A DNA stretch of 51,678 nt from a virus. The notes below the pieces were generated by a model. It was not told where the DNA came from, did no database searches, and saw nothing but the letters and a program-made list of their open reading frames with translations. Positions 37,881 through 48,479 of the stretch are shown in pieces. The stretch's first letter is position 1. Every line of letters begins with the position of its first letter. Both the position numbers and the translations under genes were made by a program. Location of the stretch: IMG/VR virus record IMGVR_UViG_3300021062_000021, positions 1 to 51,678 of that record. One strand, written 5' to 3'.

Positions 37881-38363
37881 ATGGCCGCTCCGAATAGCAG
37901 CCTGATTATCAGGGTACCCTCCACGATCGTCTTCAACGGGACGACGCTCGGGGAATGTATGCAGATTGAGTTCACCCCTGAGGTTCAGATTCGGCCCGTC
38001 TGGGCCGAAGAGATGGCCTCCTACGTGGACGCCTTCTACTGCGGAGAGAAGGTCACTGCGCGGTTCGTCTTGCGGTATCCTGATGCAGACGCTTTCTCGG
38101 CTATCTGCCCGAATGCCAGCGGCACCACGTTCTCCTTCAATGCCACTGGCGCAAGTCGCGGCGGAAAGTCCCTATATACGAGCTCCGGTACGTTGGTCAT
38201 CACCCCGCGTTACTCCAGCCATCCAGATGTGACGATCAACCAGGCCATGCTCTGCATCAGTGAAAACGCACGGCTCCTCTATTCGTGGAGCAAGGAATGG
38301 GGCCTTGCGTGTGTAGTCTACGGCTCGATTAACGGCTCTGGTGCTGTCTACACGGTGGGGTAA
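37881..38363 (+). CDS. Putative tail tube protein
   Basis: 160 residues of alternating strands (LIIRVPSTIVFNGTTLGEC.., GTTFSFNATG, ACVVYGSINGSG), the size and composition of tail tube proteins. Located between gpG-like and terminator-like genes. Moderate certainty. Confidence 0.55.
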   Translation: MAAPNSSLIIRVPSTIVFNGTTLGECMQIEFTPEVQIRPVWAEEMASYVDAFYCGEKVTARFVLRYPDADAFSAICPNASGTTFSFNATGASRGGKSLYTSSGTLVITPRYSSHPDVTINQAMLCISENARLLYSWSKEWGLACVVYGSINGSGAVYTVG

Positions 38364-38599
38364 TGGAAGAGAAGCGGAAAGTGCGGATCGATTGGTTCTT
38401 AGCCGACGTCGCCAATGTAGAGATCGAGGTTACTGAAGAACTATTAACGGCACTCGTTGGCAATGCCATTGAATACATCATGGTCAACGGGACAATGCCT
38501 TGGGACAAGTGGAGTCTGCTGAGCAAGTGTTCAAGAGACGCTTTCGTTGCTGCTGCAAAGCAGTTGAAGCTACGTGATACACTGGACATATCTGAATGA
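38363..38599 (+). CDS. 78-residue tail-module protein
   Basis: MEEKRKVRIDWFLADVANVEIEV then amphipathic helices. TAATG coupling at the start and ATGA at the end. Possibly a tail assembly chaperone given its position after the tube gene. Confidence 0.6.
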   Translation: MEEKRKVRIDWFLADVANVEIEVTEELLTALVGNAIEYIMVNGTMPWDKWSLLSKCSRDAFVAAAKQLKLRDTLDISE

Positions 38600-39102
38600 C
38601 CGAAAGCCAGTTGCTAACAGCCATCAAGGCGGAACTCGTCGCCCAGACGTGGACGGGGGGTGCCAATGTCGTATTCCCTACGGGTTGCGTGGCGATTACG
38701 GCGAATGTTGATCTGGCGATGGAAGCGGCACTCCAGACGATGAGGACGCCATTTGGTCTGCTCCAGCCGATGTCTACGACCTCGGATCCGGAGTTCGATG
38801 AAGACCCCAACTTCGTTGCCTTTAATCTCCTGTGCCGCCTTATCGTCATGGTGCCTGGAGATGCCGTTGGCGAAAACGCTCTCATGGGGGCGAACAAGAC
38901 CGGAGGCTCCACCGTCAGTCAGGGCCGTGGCATCTTTGAGGTTGAGCAGGAAGTATTCAATGCCATGGGCAGGCTGAATGGGCTTGAGAACGTAACCCTT
39001 CAGTGTCGCCAAAAGGGTGGCGTCCAAGCCCAGATCATTGGGCAGAACGTCTACGTTGCTTACCGGGATCTCCAGTTTGAAGCCTTGGGGACGATGGTAT
39101 GA
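38596..39102 (+). CDS. Putative tail terminator
   Basis: 168 residues. Begins ESQLLTAIKAELVAQTW (helix) and continues with alternating strands (FVAFNLLCRLIVMVPGD..QNVYVAYRDLQFEALG), as in tail-terminator folds that also start with a helix annotated I-x-x-x-L. Coupled to both neighbours by ATGA. Confidence 0.5.
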   Translation: MTESQLLTAIKAELVAQTWTGGANVVFPTGCVAITANVDLAMEAALQTMRTPFGLLQPMSTTSDPEFDEDPNFVAFNLLCRLIVMVPGDAVGENALMGANKTGGSTVSQGRGIFEVEQEVFNAMGRLNGLENVTLQCRQKGGVQAQIIGQNVYVAYRDLQFEALGTMV

Positions 39103-39842
39103 GCACCCGCCTTGAAGGCGTCCAGATCCCGGTAGAACTCGATACGAGCAAAGCAGAACGCCAGCTAGATCAACTCGAGGCAAAGCTCGGGAAGGACAGC
39201 AAGAAGGCCGTTGACCTTAATCGCACTCTGGCCCAGAACACCGTCTTGCAGAAGGGAAGCGGAGCCGGCGGCAAGTCTGATACGACTGGCGTTAGCGGTA
39301 CCCCTAGATCGCAGCAATCCAAAGATGCGGTTGGCCAGATCCCAGCCTTTCTCCAAGGTAGTACTCCTGTTTCTGGGGTGGTTGGGAAGCTACGCGGCCT
39401 TGCAGCGGGTTCCGCAACGCTCGCGCCGTTGGCGAGGGGTGCGGCAGGAGCCGCCGCCCTATATGCCGGGACAAGGGCAGTTGCGATGGGCGCGCCATTG
39501 GCTCTAGAGGCCGGCCGTGCATTTGCCGGCCTCTCTCCTGATGACCCTCTTTTTAAGGCTGTCCAGGCCCAACTCGACAACCTGAAGAATTCATTCAACT
39601 ACATTGAGTCCTACGTAAAGTCGGCAATCACTGGAGTCGGCAAGACCTACGACATGGCTACGGCCATGGCTCGCGTCAACGGCAAGGTGCCCAATATCCA
39701 AATCGGATACGGGATCTACAAAGATGCCGACATGCAGGAGGATATGCTTCGCAAGAAGTTTGAGCATTTCAAGTCAATGGAGGTTGCCACGGCAGTTGGT
39801 AACTCCATGGCCGAAATGTTCAAGGGAGGACTTAACCGCTAA
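39099..39842 (+). CDS. Very short tape-measure-like protein
   Basis: 247 residues: N-terminal coiled coil (LDTSKAERQLDQLEAKLG), hydrophobic Ala/Gly-rich centre at ~95-135 (LAAGSATLAPLARGAAGAAALYAG) and a helical C-terminus. It lies where the tape measure should be, after terminator and chaperone-like genes. No other gene can fill that role. At about 1.5 A per residue it would set a tail near 37 nm. Confidence 0.5.
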   Translation: MSTRLEGVQIPVELDTSKAERQLDQLEAKLGKDSKKAVDLNRTLAQNTVLQKGSGAGGKSDTTGVSGTPRSQQSKDAVGQIPAFLQGSTPVSGVVGKLRGLAAGSATLAPLARGAAGAAALYAGTRAVAMGAPLALEAGRAFAGLSPDDPLFKAVQAQLDNLKNSFNYIESYVKSAITGVGKTYDMATAMARVNGKVPNIQIGYGIYKDADMQEDMLRKKFEHFKSMEVATAVGNSMAEMFKGGLNR

Positions 39843-41341
39843 TGCCTGTTACTAGAGAGCTCCAAGTTGTCTATGGCGGTGTTACGTTCGGCGGCTCCAC
39901 GGCCCGTCAGATCGACGGATGGACCGTCGTTGAGAAAGACTACACTACTGCCGTTTTCGAGTTCTCCTTTATCACGAGCGCCACTTCCGCCGCAGCATTC
40001 GCTACGGAGTGCACGACCGTTGAGGACGCTCTACGGAAGCCAAGGCAGGATCTTACCGTCACGTTGGGTGCATCTACGCTCCTGTCTCTCAAACAGAGCG
40101 ACAACACCGGCTTAGATGCAAACCCGTCGATCATCAAGCAAGGCGACATTGGGGATACTGGGCGTAGCAGGTTCTACCGAGCTCGTATCGAATTCGGTCT
40201 GCCCGCGAACAACCTGAATCTCGGCTTCAGGCGCTTTTCCACAGTGAACGTGGACTACAGCCCTGAGCGCCAGAGGACGGTAACGATTACTGGGACCTAC
40301 ACTGCCAATAGCACCGATGGGACAACTGGCAGCTTCGCTACCTATTTGGCCAACTCTCCAACGTACTTCTCCTCTGTTCTGACTGGCATCGACAATGCCG
40401 CCTCTTGGGAGAGGATCGGAGAGCCACAGGTTGAGCGCAACGAAACGGACAAGGTAACCAACTTTACCGTCGTCTACAAAGAGATCATCTTTGCTCAGTC
40501 TCTTGCTGGCACCGATGACAGTGCTCTGGTGGATCCCACGTTCACGATTACAAGAAACCGCATTGCTCCTGGGGATAGCGATGCATCTTCCATCAGCTTT
40601 GGCTCTGGAAGCATCACGAGCGGCATTGCGGACTTCTCCGGTGGACCTAACCATGCGACGGTCGTAGGAGCTCCCCCGACCATCACCACTGGGAGCGGCA
40701 CTCTTCGGCCTACGGTTATCACGGTGAATTACACTACCGGCATCGACAAGACCGTTATCGTCGGCCTACAGAACATGATCGACAAGTGGACGAATACGAT
40801 TCGCCCCTTCATTATCGCTCAGGTCAGCATCGCGGCGGCTGGTGGCGTTGTCCTGGTCGAAGAGGCTCCAAACTTCGGCGATCTGTACAGGAACCGTTTT
40901 AGCGCATCGATGACGTTCCACAACTACACCGGATCCATTCTAAGCCAGCGAGTGACGGTTGCCGACCAGACTGTAGAGGGGAAGTCCCTGCGGTATGTGT
41001 GGTCTGGTGATCCGTTCAACTACTACGAATACACTGCTGGTAAGGTCCGCATCAAGACCATTACGGAAGAGCGGGAAGAGATTACGGGTATCTCGGACAC
41101 GAACCAGTATGTAGACACCTTGGTCCGGAGCAACCCTGTTCCTGTCGGGATCTCCAACCCAGACAAATGGACTGTTCTTGATCGTACTCCGAAGGCCGCT
41201 GTCTTAAGAAAAGGGCTCACTGGTGGAGATCAGCCGTACGTTGCTGAAACCGTCATCGTCACGGTAATGCAGTTCCGGAACAAAAAAGCCCCTTCTACCG
41301 CCAATGCTGGTGGAGTTACAGGAGGGGTGGCTACGCTATGA
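39842..41341 (+). CDS. Baseplate / distal tail protein
   Basis: 499 residues, starts in the previous stop (TAATG). Two similar halves of strand-rich sequence: LQVVYGGVTFGGSTARQIDGW.. VVEKDYTTAVFEFSFI, and TVITVNYTTGIDKTVIVGLQNMIDKW. This suits distal tail or hub proteins. Confidence 0.6.
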   Translation: MPVTRELQVVYGGVTFGGSTARQIDGWTVVEKDYTTAVFEFSFITSATSAAAFATECTTVEDALRKPRQDLTVTLGASTLLSLKQSDNTGLDANPSIIKQGDIGDTGRSRFYRARIEFGLPANNLNLGFRRFSTVNVDYSPERQRTVTITGTYTANSTDGTTGSFATYLANSPTYFSSVLTGIDNAASWERIGEPQVERNETDKVTNFTVVYKEIIFAQSLAGTDDSALVDPTFTITRNRIAPGDSDASSISFGSGSITSGIADFSGGPNHATVVGAPPTITTGSGTLRPTVITVNYTTGIDKTVIVGLQNMIDKWTNTIRPFIIAQVSIAAAGGVVLVEEAPNFGDLYRNRFSASMTFHNYTGSILSQRVTVADQTVEGKSLRYVWSGDPFNYYEYTAGKVRIKTITEEREEITGISDTNQYVDTLVRSNPVPVGISNPDKWTVLDRTPKAAVLRKGLTGGDQPYVAETVIVTVMQFRNKKAPSTANAGGVTGGVATL

Positions 41342-43539
41342 CGAGGGCGCTTCTCGGCGGAATCCCGCTCCTGAATGCCTCTGACGTGACCTGGCCCTTG
41401 AGAGAGGGGGTTAAGCCAGTCATACAGGCATTCACCATGGCCCCAGATGATGCCCTAGCCATCTCATCCAAGTCTGGGCCGATTGATCTACTAATCGAAC
41501 CTGACGAGGGAAATCCTGTTCAGGTTAACAACCTATGGATTCTGAACATTCTGCCTGGAGAGGATAAGTTTCTATCCCAGGTGGTAGTGGCCGATCGTCG
41601 TTGGATGTGGTCCTACACGCATATCCTTCGGCGCTTCAACATGCGCCGGAACGTTGGCACCAAGAGACTGATTGCCAATGATCAGATTGCGGCGGTAAAC
41701 CCCACTGCGTTTCAAATCTCCTACTGGCCATGGAGTCTCAATGACGGCCAGATCTGGGTAACCAGCTCCATGGTTCGGGAGGTTCTCTACGCCGTCAGTG
41801 AGGCCGAATTCAGCAAGACTGGATCCCGATTCAGCTACAAGATTGACGAACGCATTGGAGACCAGATCAAGGCTTTGCCGATCGAGGATCTTACCCTAGA
41901 TGATCCAGGTGACCAGGCCGTCATGCGAGCTCTATCCTATCTCCCCGAAGGGATGCTCTACGTCGATTATGACGGCACGGTCGTAATCACGTCGAAGGCA
42001 ACTGGAGACGAGAAGGGAGTCATTCAGGCCCTTCTCCCAGAGATCGCTGGGGAAGGTCACACCGATCTTGTGCAGAACAAGTTCATCCGGCCCCGGGCGG
42101 TTGAGGTTCTATATACCAGGGAAATCGAAACGCTCTGGGACTTCGTAGAGAATACGTCCGAAGTTAACACCACCATTACCGCAGCCGGCGATGCCCGTGT
42201 TATGGATAACGTACTTCCATCTGCCGACTACAAGTTGACCACTGCTGATGGAGTACCAGAGAGCAGAAGCCCGATCGTCCAGGGAACCTACATCACCTAC
42301 GGAGAGGCTTTTAACTGGTGGGGCAACATGCCCAGCATCTCCCTCAACGGTGGTGGTGCCAAGCTGGACCACAGCATCATGCAGAGGGCTCTTGTCCCTG
42401 GGATGGACCTTGCCGCCGCTCTGCTCAAGGCTGGGAGCCAGCCTGACAACAACGGAACGATTAAGCCATGGGTTGGGCGTATTACGGCAGCACTGTCTTG
42501 CTACCGGACCCTGTTCCGTCTGTCCCCTCTCTACATGAACAGGATCTTTTCTATCCGGGCCTACAGAGTTACTACAATTGATCCGCAGGCTGGCACTAGG
42601 GCCCCTGCGCCAGCTTACGGTGATTATTGCTGGCTCTACACACAGCAAACGCTTCTTAAGCAAGTAAGAACCGCTAACACATCGGATGGGTCACCGGATT
42701 GGATCATCAACAAAACCGCATATCCATCTAACGGTAGGCTTGATAGCACAGCAGAAGTAAGCCCGTGCGAGGTGACCGTTGTTGACCAAGACCAGGGAAT
42801 CATCCGCCTGACGTACATGCCGAATCCGATCTACGGCATGAACGAGACTATGCTTCCATCGCAGGTACAGCTTGGGACTCTTCCGACTGCGGACATTACT
42901 AACCGTACACGTCCGATATCCTTCGATAGCGTGACGTCCAGCAGACAATCCCCGCGACTCTCCCCTGCATTTAAACTGAAGGTTCTCCTTACCGCCATCC
43001 CAGCAGCCCCTAATTCGTCGCAGCAGCTACATAAGATCACTGTTCAGCCTAACGACGTGGCCCAGTTGATGCCGAACTCTCAGACCGCTGGACTCAATGA
43101 AGCTGAGGGCCCTGTGATGCAGATTAGGGTTGGGCCTGGAATCGAGGTAGCCCGTGTAGCATGGAATGACGATGCGGCGGCGGAAATTGACAAATGTTTC
43201 GGGATCGGAGAAGGGGAGCCGAATCTGTCTGGTCTCGTCATTAACGAGGGCGCTCCATCTGACCTCCAAAATGGCGCATCGCTTAACGCCATCGCCAAAG
43301 CGGAAGCCGCTAGATTGTACGCATCGCTTTCTGATCACTTCCAAGGTAGAATGGCTGGCTATATGAACGGTGGTATCCGTCCTGCTGGCTGGATTCCAGA
43401 GGTGCGGCACAATCTCGCACCTGACGGCGTAGCCACTACCGCGGTCATGCTTCCTGAGCAGCTTCCGCAATGGAACATCTTTAGTTTCCTCGATAGCGCG
43501 TCGAGACAGGCCATCATGCGCCTGGTCCAGCCGCAATGA
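41338..43539 (+). CDS. Baseplate hub / tail-associated protein
   Basis: 733 residues, ATGA overlap at both ends. Mixed alpha/beta with LPEGMLYVDYDGTVVI and a region PIVQGTYITYGEAF. Such large proteins before the fibre gene usually form the hub that touches the membrane. No lytic motif seen. Confidence 0.62.
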   Translation: MTRALLGGIPLLNASDVTWPLREGVKPVIQAFTMAPDDALAISSKSGPIDLLIEPDEGNPVQVNNLWILNILPGEDKFLSQVVVADRRWMWSYTHILRRFNMRRNVGTKRLIANDQIAAVNPTAFQISYWPWSLNDGQIWVTSSMVREVLYAVSEAEFSKTGSRFSYKIDERIGDQIKALPIEDLTLDDPGDQAVMRALSYLPEGMLYVDYDGTVVITSKATGDEKGVIQALLPEIAGEGHTDLVQNKFIRPRAVEVLYTREIETLWDFVENTSEVNTTITAAGDARVMDNVLPSADYKLTTADGVPESRSPIVQGTYITYGEAFNWWGNMPSISLNGGGAKLDHSIMQRALVPGMDLAAALLKAGSQPDNNGTIKPWVGRITAALSCYRTLFRLSPLYMNRIFSIRAYRVTTIDPQAGTRAPAPAYGDYCWLYTQQTLLKQVRTANTSDGSPDWIINKTAYPSNGRLDSTAEVSPCEVTVVDQDQGIIRLTYMPNPIYGMNETMLPSQVQLGTLPTADITNRTRPISFDSVTSSRQSPRLSPAFKLKVLLTAIPAAPNSSQQLHKITVQPNDVAQLMPNSQTAGLNEAEGPVMQIRVGPGIEVARVAWNDDAAAEIDKCFGIGEGEPNLSGLVINEGAPSDLQNGASLNAIAKAEAARLYASLSDHFQGRMAGYMNGGIRPAGWIPEVRHNLAPDGVATTAVMLPEQLPQWNIFSFLDSASRQAIMRLVQPQ

Positions 43540-46500
43540 GCTTTACCGAGACGTGGGGCCGCCCAGGTGTCGGAATCCTGCCGCTCCAGCATCAAGATTA
43601 CGATGCTCAAGGCTGGGATCTGGCAATGCGGGCATCCAAGCACGCTGTTCGCATTAAAGGACGGCTTGACACCGGCGAAGGGCTTGGGGAGTGGGACTAC
43701 GACCTTCCTACTGCTGGGGACCTTACTCAGTGGCTTTGCTGGCCTAATGCTCAAGGAGGCCGGCAGATCCCTGGTTGGGCTCAGGTATGGCCTGCCACGA
43801 CTGTGGGAGGCGGCTCTGGCGGCGTCCAGACACCCGGAGGCGGCGGGAATAGGCCACCCGTTCCTACTGGAGATGGCAGTCGGCCTAGTGTGCCCACCGG
43901 CGACACTAGCGGGAGCATCCAGCCTCCAGCAGATCCTTCGCAACCTTATGAGCCTATGCCCACTGGCCTTAATGGCTCTTCTGCCTCCCAGTCTGTTTCT
44001 CAGAGCAGTTACTACGCCAATCGTGCAGGCGGTGGAGGTGGAGGGGGTGGTGGCGGCTTCATCCCTCCTGCCCCGAACGTCGGTGGAGCTCCACCCGGGA
44101 ACGTGGCGGCAGGCCCCCGCGGATCGGCCAACCCAAACGGCAACTATAACGGACGGCTGAATGTTGGCTTTGGAAGCAATCCAGCCACCATCAATGGTCA
44201 GTCCATCTTCAATAGCGGATTTGCTGGCTTCTCCTTCAATGGGAGCAGCAGTCTTTCTTCCCTCTCTGGGCTTCAAGGTGTTGGCACTGGAAGCGCCTTC
44301 GCACGGTTTACGTTCGGAGGAAGTTCTAGCCTCTCCTCTCTGACAGGTATCCAAGGCGTCGGCTTCAATAGCGGCTTTGCAAGGTTCGTAGACCCTCAGC
44401 CTCGGGGATTGACGACCGCACCTTACCAGAATCCGAACTTCGCTCCATGGCAGAACCCGAACAACGATCCACGCGGACCGAACCCTCCTGGGCCTGGTCC
44501 TGGAGGTGCGGGAGGAGGGGGCGGTGCTGCTGGTGCAGGCGGTGATCCTGGGCTTCCTGGGGATCCCGGCTCGCCTACTCCTCACGCCTGCGGAGTGTTC
44601 AACGGAAGTCATCAGATCCTTCCGCTCATTGGGGAGGATATGGCTCCGGACTCTCGATATGCCGCCCTGTCCCCGAAGTCTCCGCAGGGGGATGGTATTC
44701 CCGCCTTTGCGAAGGGAATCTTTGGGTTGGTGGTCAGTGCCACCAATGAAGAGAAGCAAATTGAATACTTCTTCCCGTCTTGGACAGGCCAGCTCATCTC
44801 AGTCAACCAGGCTGGTGATCCAAGGATGGGAACATTGGTGTGCGACCTCACCTCGGGCTTCTCCGTAGACGCATCTCGGACGTCTCCGCTCCAGAGCATG
44901 ATTAGGGTCATTAAGAAGCCTCTGGGCGCTGAAAACGCTTTGGCTTGGAACATCGACAAGACAGGATGCGGCGACACCAGAGGCGGATTTGTTGGCGAAC
45001 GCCCAGAGGGGGGTGGGGAAGAGGACTACGCTTTCGGCCTTGCCAGCTATTCGGACGGTGGCCCGCTCTGCGTTGGCAGCAAGACGGACAAGCATCGCAA
45101 GGGCCTTGACGACGACAAGCATGTCATCAACTCCCTGCACATCAAGACTGCGGCACTCTTTAGACTAAACGACGTTGAAGACGGACCGCTACGTTTTGAG
45201 AGGCCATACAAGATTGGCACGGAGTTTGAACAGCCCGTAGCTGTCCACCTTGCGTGGACTGGAGAAGATTGGGCTTGGTACACGACAAGCCCGCTCAGAT
45301 ACGTAACCGTAACCCACACCATTACTCCTCAGCTTCCATCGCTGAGCGAGCCTACGGGTTACCCAAAAGTCAACCTAACTCCAGTTTCACCAACTTCGCA
45401 CCCATCTGTACCAAGCATTGATCCTCGGACGCTATCCCCAGGCGAGATTACTAGCGGATCTGTCGGGGCTGCGCCCATCCAGTCTGCGGTCTCGAATATG
45501 CCGTTGACGGCTCCTGCGATGGTCGCGCAAGCACAGAATTACAGACCTGGACAACTAAATACTGGCATGTTCGCTGGGAACTCCGAGGCTGGAAGCGCGA
45601 AAGGTGCGGCAAGCAATCCCGTGTCTGCGGTAATGAGCGCCTTCGGTGCTCAGGGCGGCACGCCGGCGGCTGGGGGGAGCGCTCCGGTTGCTGGCACTGG
45701 AGCTCAGGGCGATCCGTGGGTTTATACCAACCCGCCCGTTGGCCAATCCTTTGGATCGAATGCCCCGTCAAACTTTCCGTCTGGCACTTCTAGTGGCGGC
45801 TGGGTAATCCACCCTCCGGAGACAGATCTGCGCGATGCAGCCCCACACGGAATGGTTCCGCCGAACAAGACGCTGTCCACGACCTATCTAATCACGGCTC
45901 CAAATGCGTGGTTCGGTGCTGGTACTCCAGAGCTTGTCACTGGCTCTATCCGAAGTGGCTACTCTTGGGGGATGGACTCTTCGACGGGAGACCTGTTATT
46001 CCGGTCTCATAGCTTTTCTGAGCCAGCCGTCAACGCCGTCCGCTTTACCAACACTGCGCAGACCATCCAGTGGTATGCAACGAAGTCCTTCTATGGAGAA
46101 CTAAGCCACTCTAATACCGGCAACAGAACATATACGTTCCCCGATCGTACTGGGCCTGTTGGCCTCATGCTTACCGGCACTGGAAGTCCGGATGGATCTG
46201 TCTCTGCACCAGAGTCCACGATGTACTGGGACACGTCCGGGAACGCGCTTTACGTGAACAATGACGGCGCTACGGCTTGGACGGCAATCGCGGGTGGAGG
46301 CGGCGGCACGGTCACAGGCAGCGGCGCTGCTGGACGTGTCGCATACTGGACGAGTGCCTCAAACATCTCCAGCGATGCTGGCTTGACGTATGACGCAGCG
46401 AACGACTCGCTGACAATCACGAGTGCATCTGCTCCATTGCAGATCAACGTCTCCGGGGCTACTGGCGTAGTGGGATATGCGTCAACTGCGGCGGCGAGTG

Positions 46501-47972
46501 CCAGTAATGTGCTCGATATTAGTACGTCATTTGTCAGCAGTCTGGGTGGGTCCACCACCACTGCTGTTATGGAGTGGGGGGTTACGGCGAACACCGCGCA
46601 GACGGGCATCTGGACGATGAACGTTATCAGCGCTGGGGCAATTGCGGCGCGACTCAAGATTCAGGGCGCACAAGTTCTTGTCAACAGCGGAAGTGTTACC
46701 GCTCCAGGTCTTGGATGGATCTCCGACGGCGAGAGCGGATGGTATCTCATCGGCACCGACAACATTGGGGCGTCGATCAACCAAACGCTGGTGTACGACT
46801 GGAACGCCACGCGACTCAAGTTCGCGGAGAGTTATTACGTCGGGATCGGCACGGACACTCGCAGCTTCACCACCGATCTGTTGGTGATGAAGCACACGAC
46901 GGCGTCCGTCACCACCGGGATGTTGACCGACCTCAACACCGGATACGCCGCATACACCGCGAAGTCGAACGACGGAAACCACATGCAGTTCGGCATCGTG
47001 AACAACGCCTACGTCTCTCCAAGCACTCCCATTACAGCCGGATCAGCAATCTGCGGCCTATCGAACGCCACGCTTCCAGGCGTTGCCCGAGACTTATGGA
47101 TCTACAATGACCTGGCGGGCCCCATCGTCTTCGCCACCAACCAAGTGCCCAGGGCGAGAATCCTGTCCACCGGCTTGTTCGGCATCAACACCGCTAACCC
47201 CAGACGATTCCTCGACGTCCTCGACACGGGCGGCCCGCAGATGCGCTTGACGTACACCGACAACTCTGTCTACTCAGATCATCAAGTCAATAGCAACGGA
47301 AACTACACGATCACACCGACTGGAACCACGGTCTTTATTAACAAGGACGGCGGCTCAACGGTCGGCGGGTTGACTGAGGGCCAGCTTCACCTTCTCGCAA
47401 GCACCACGACAGATGATCTGATCGAAGCCATCACGTTCTCGGCGCACTCCTCAACTGGCGCTGCCAACTACACCCGAGCTCAAGCTGGCATCTATGTCCA
47501 AGGTGGGAACTCATACGGCACGAGGATGTACTTCGGGACATCCAACCTTTTTGCTAACGGCGCGGTAACGCGACTCCAGATCGACCAAAACGGTGGACTC
47601 ATTACCACCCCCGCTGCAAGCGGACATTCGGTATTCAACGAAGATGGCGTAGACGCCGATCTCCGCGTGGAAGGGGACACTAATACCAGCCTTCTTCACG
47701 TCGATGCCTCTGCCGATACGGTGCAGATCAACTCTGCTACAACAGCCGACAGCGCCAAGTTCTACGTCAACGGCAAAATCAGCACGTCTGGAGAGCTTGA
47801 GGTCAATGGAGACTTCAACCATGACGGCTCTAACTTTGCAGTCTTTAACACCGCTGGAGCTGGGCAGGGGGCCCATATCGTAGACGCCGATGGGACGTTG
47901 GCCGACATTACCACCAAATTCAACACCCTCTTGGCCCGGATCGAAGGGTGGGGTTTTAACGCGAACGCATAA
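43536..47972 (+). CDS. Long tail fibre / receptor-binding protein
   Basis: 1478 residues. A short globular N-terminus is followed by a Pro/Gly-rich stretch (~80-200), two ~33-residue repeats (FNGSSSLSSLSGLQGVG / FGGSSSLSSLTGIQGVG, ~215-290), and a collagen-like GPGPGG..GDPGLPGDPG segment (~315-350). A domain at ~350-600 and a C-terminal half with fibre motifs (TMYWDTSGNALYV, GAAGRVAYWTSASNI, RFLDVLDTGGPQMRL) complete it. It would bind the host surface. No intramolecular chaperone domain is obvious at the end. Confidence 0.82.
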   Translation: MSFTETWGRPGVGILPLQHQDYDAQGWDLAMRASKHAVRIKGRLDTGEGLGEWDYDLPTAGDLTQWLCWPNAQGGRQIPGWAQVWPATTVGGGSGGVQTPGGGGNRPPVPTGDGSRPSVPTGDTSGSIQPPADPSQPYEPMPTGLNGSSASQSVSQSSYYANRAGGGGGGGGGGFIPPAPNVGGAPPGNVAAGPRGSANPNGNYNGRLNVGFGSNPATINGQSIFNSGFAGFSFNGSSSLSSLSGLQGVGTGSAFARFTFGGSSSLSSLTGIQGVGFNSGFARFVDPQPRGLTTAPYQNPNFAPWQNPNNDPRGPNPPGPGPGGAGGGGGAAGAGGDPGLPGDPGSPTPHACGVFNGSHQILPLIGEDMAPDSRYAALSPKSPQGDGIPAFAKGIFGLVVSATNEEKQIEYFFPSWTGQLISVNQAGDPRMGTLVCDLTSGFSVDASRTSPLQSMIRVIKKPLGAENALAWNIDKTGCGDTRGGFVGERPEGGGEEDYAFGLASYSDGGPLCVGSKTDKHRKGLDDDKHVINSLHIKTAALFRLNDVEDGPLRFERPYKIGTEFEQPVAVHLAWTGEDWAWYTTSPLRYVTVTHTITPQLPSLSEPTGYPKVNLTPVSPTSHPSVPSIDPRTLSPGEITSGSVGAAPIQSAVSNMPLTAPAMVAQAQNYRPGQLNTGMFAGNSEAGSAKGAASNPVSAVMSAFGAQGGTPAAGGSAPVAGTGAQGDPWVYTNPPVGQSFGSNAPSNFPSGTSSGGWVIHPPETDLRDAAPHGMVPPNKTLSTTYLITAPNAWFGAGTPELVTGSIRSGYSWGMDSSTGDLLFRSHSFSEPAVNAVRFTNTAQTIQWYATKSFYGELSHSNTGNRTYTFPDRTGPVGLMLTGTGSPDGSVSAPESTMYWDTSGNALYVNNDGATAWTAIAGGGGGTVTGSGAAGRVAYWTSASNISSDAGLTYDAANDSLTITSASAPLQINVSGATGVVGYASTAAASASNVLDISTSFVSSLGGSTTTAVMEWGVTANTAQTGIWTMNVISAGAIAARLKIQGAQVLVNSGSVTAPGLGWISDGESGWYLIGTDNIGASINQTLVYDWNATRLKFAESYYVGIGTDTRSFTTDLLVMKHTTASVTTGMLTDLNTGYAAYTAKSNDGNHMQFGIVNNAYVSPSTPITAGSAICGLSNATLPGVARDLWIYNDLAGPIVFATNQVPRARILSTGLFGINTANPRRFLDVLDTGGPQMRLTYTDNSVYSDHQVNSNGNYTITPTGTTVFINKDGGSTVGGLTEGQLHLLASTTTDDLIEAITFSAHSSTGAANYTRAQAGIYVQGGNSYGTRMYFGTSNLFANGAVTRLQIDQNGGLITTPAASGHSVFNEDGVDADLRVEGDTNTSLLHVDASADTVQINSATTADSAKFYVNGKISTSGELEVNGDFNHDGSNFAVFNTAGAGQGAHIVDADGTLADITTKFNTLLARIEGWGFNANA

Positions 47973-48013
47973 TTGCTCATGTGGAATGTGGATAGTTAAG
48001 GGGGGATGCAGAA

Positions 48014-48244
48014 ATGGGCGAGTCTGACGACAAGCTTACCAAAGTGTCAAACGGGAAGGGAGATATGTTCGATCGCGTAATCAAGGCGATCAAAGAGGTT
48101 GGTGTTCCTACGGTTGCCCTAGCTGCATTCATCGCCTACTTCTGGTTTGTGGGCGTCAAGACGAACGAGCACCTCTCCCAAGGAACAAAGGTCATTGAGC
48201 GGGCTGTTTCGGTACTTGAGCGGCTCGAAAAAAAATTACCGTAG
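48014..48244 (+). CDS. Holin-like single-pass membrane protein
   Basis: 76 residues; GGGGG ribosome site. A charged N-terminus, one membrane helix (~28-48, GVPTVALAAFIAYFWFVGV) and a coiled-coil C-terminal tail ending in KKLP. Position at the start of the lysis block supports a holin role. Confidence 0.65.
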   Translation: MGESDDKLTKVSNGKGDMFDRVIKAIKEVGVPTVALAAFIAYFWFVGVKTNEHLSQGTKVIERAVSVLERLEKKLP

Positions 48245-48284
48245 TGGTTCAAATTATAAACACTTTTGAGTGAGGGGGGCTCCT

Positions 48285-48479
48285 ATGCGCTGGCTCTGCA
48301 TCGGTTCGCTAGTCTTCATCCTGTGTGGATGCTCTTGGTTTGAGAAGCAGAACATTGACATCTGCGTGGACTACAAGGGCCGACATGTTTGCGTAGGCCG
48401 CAAGGATGGGGTGTGGGTGTTCTCGGCGGATCTCAATAAGAGCGAACAAGATGAGATCATTGCGAGTCTGGGCCAGTAG
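48285..48479 (+). CDS. Small lipoprotein, lysis block
   Basis: 64 residues from ATG 48285 (GGGGGG upstream). A signal peptide ending in lipobox LCGC (Cys near residue 16) gives a ~48-residue lipoprotein (NIDICVDYKGRHVCVG..). A spanin partner or outer-membrane exclusion factor are possible. It overlaps the next lipoprotein. Confidence 0.65.
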   Translation: MRWLCIGSLVFILCGCSWFEKQNIDICVDYKGRHVCVGRKDGVWVFSADLNKSEQDEIIASLGQ

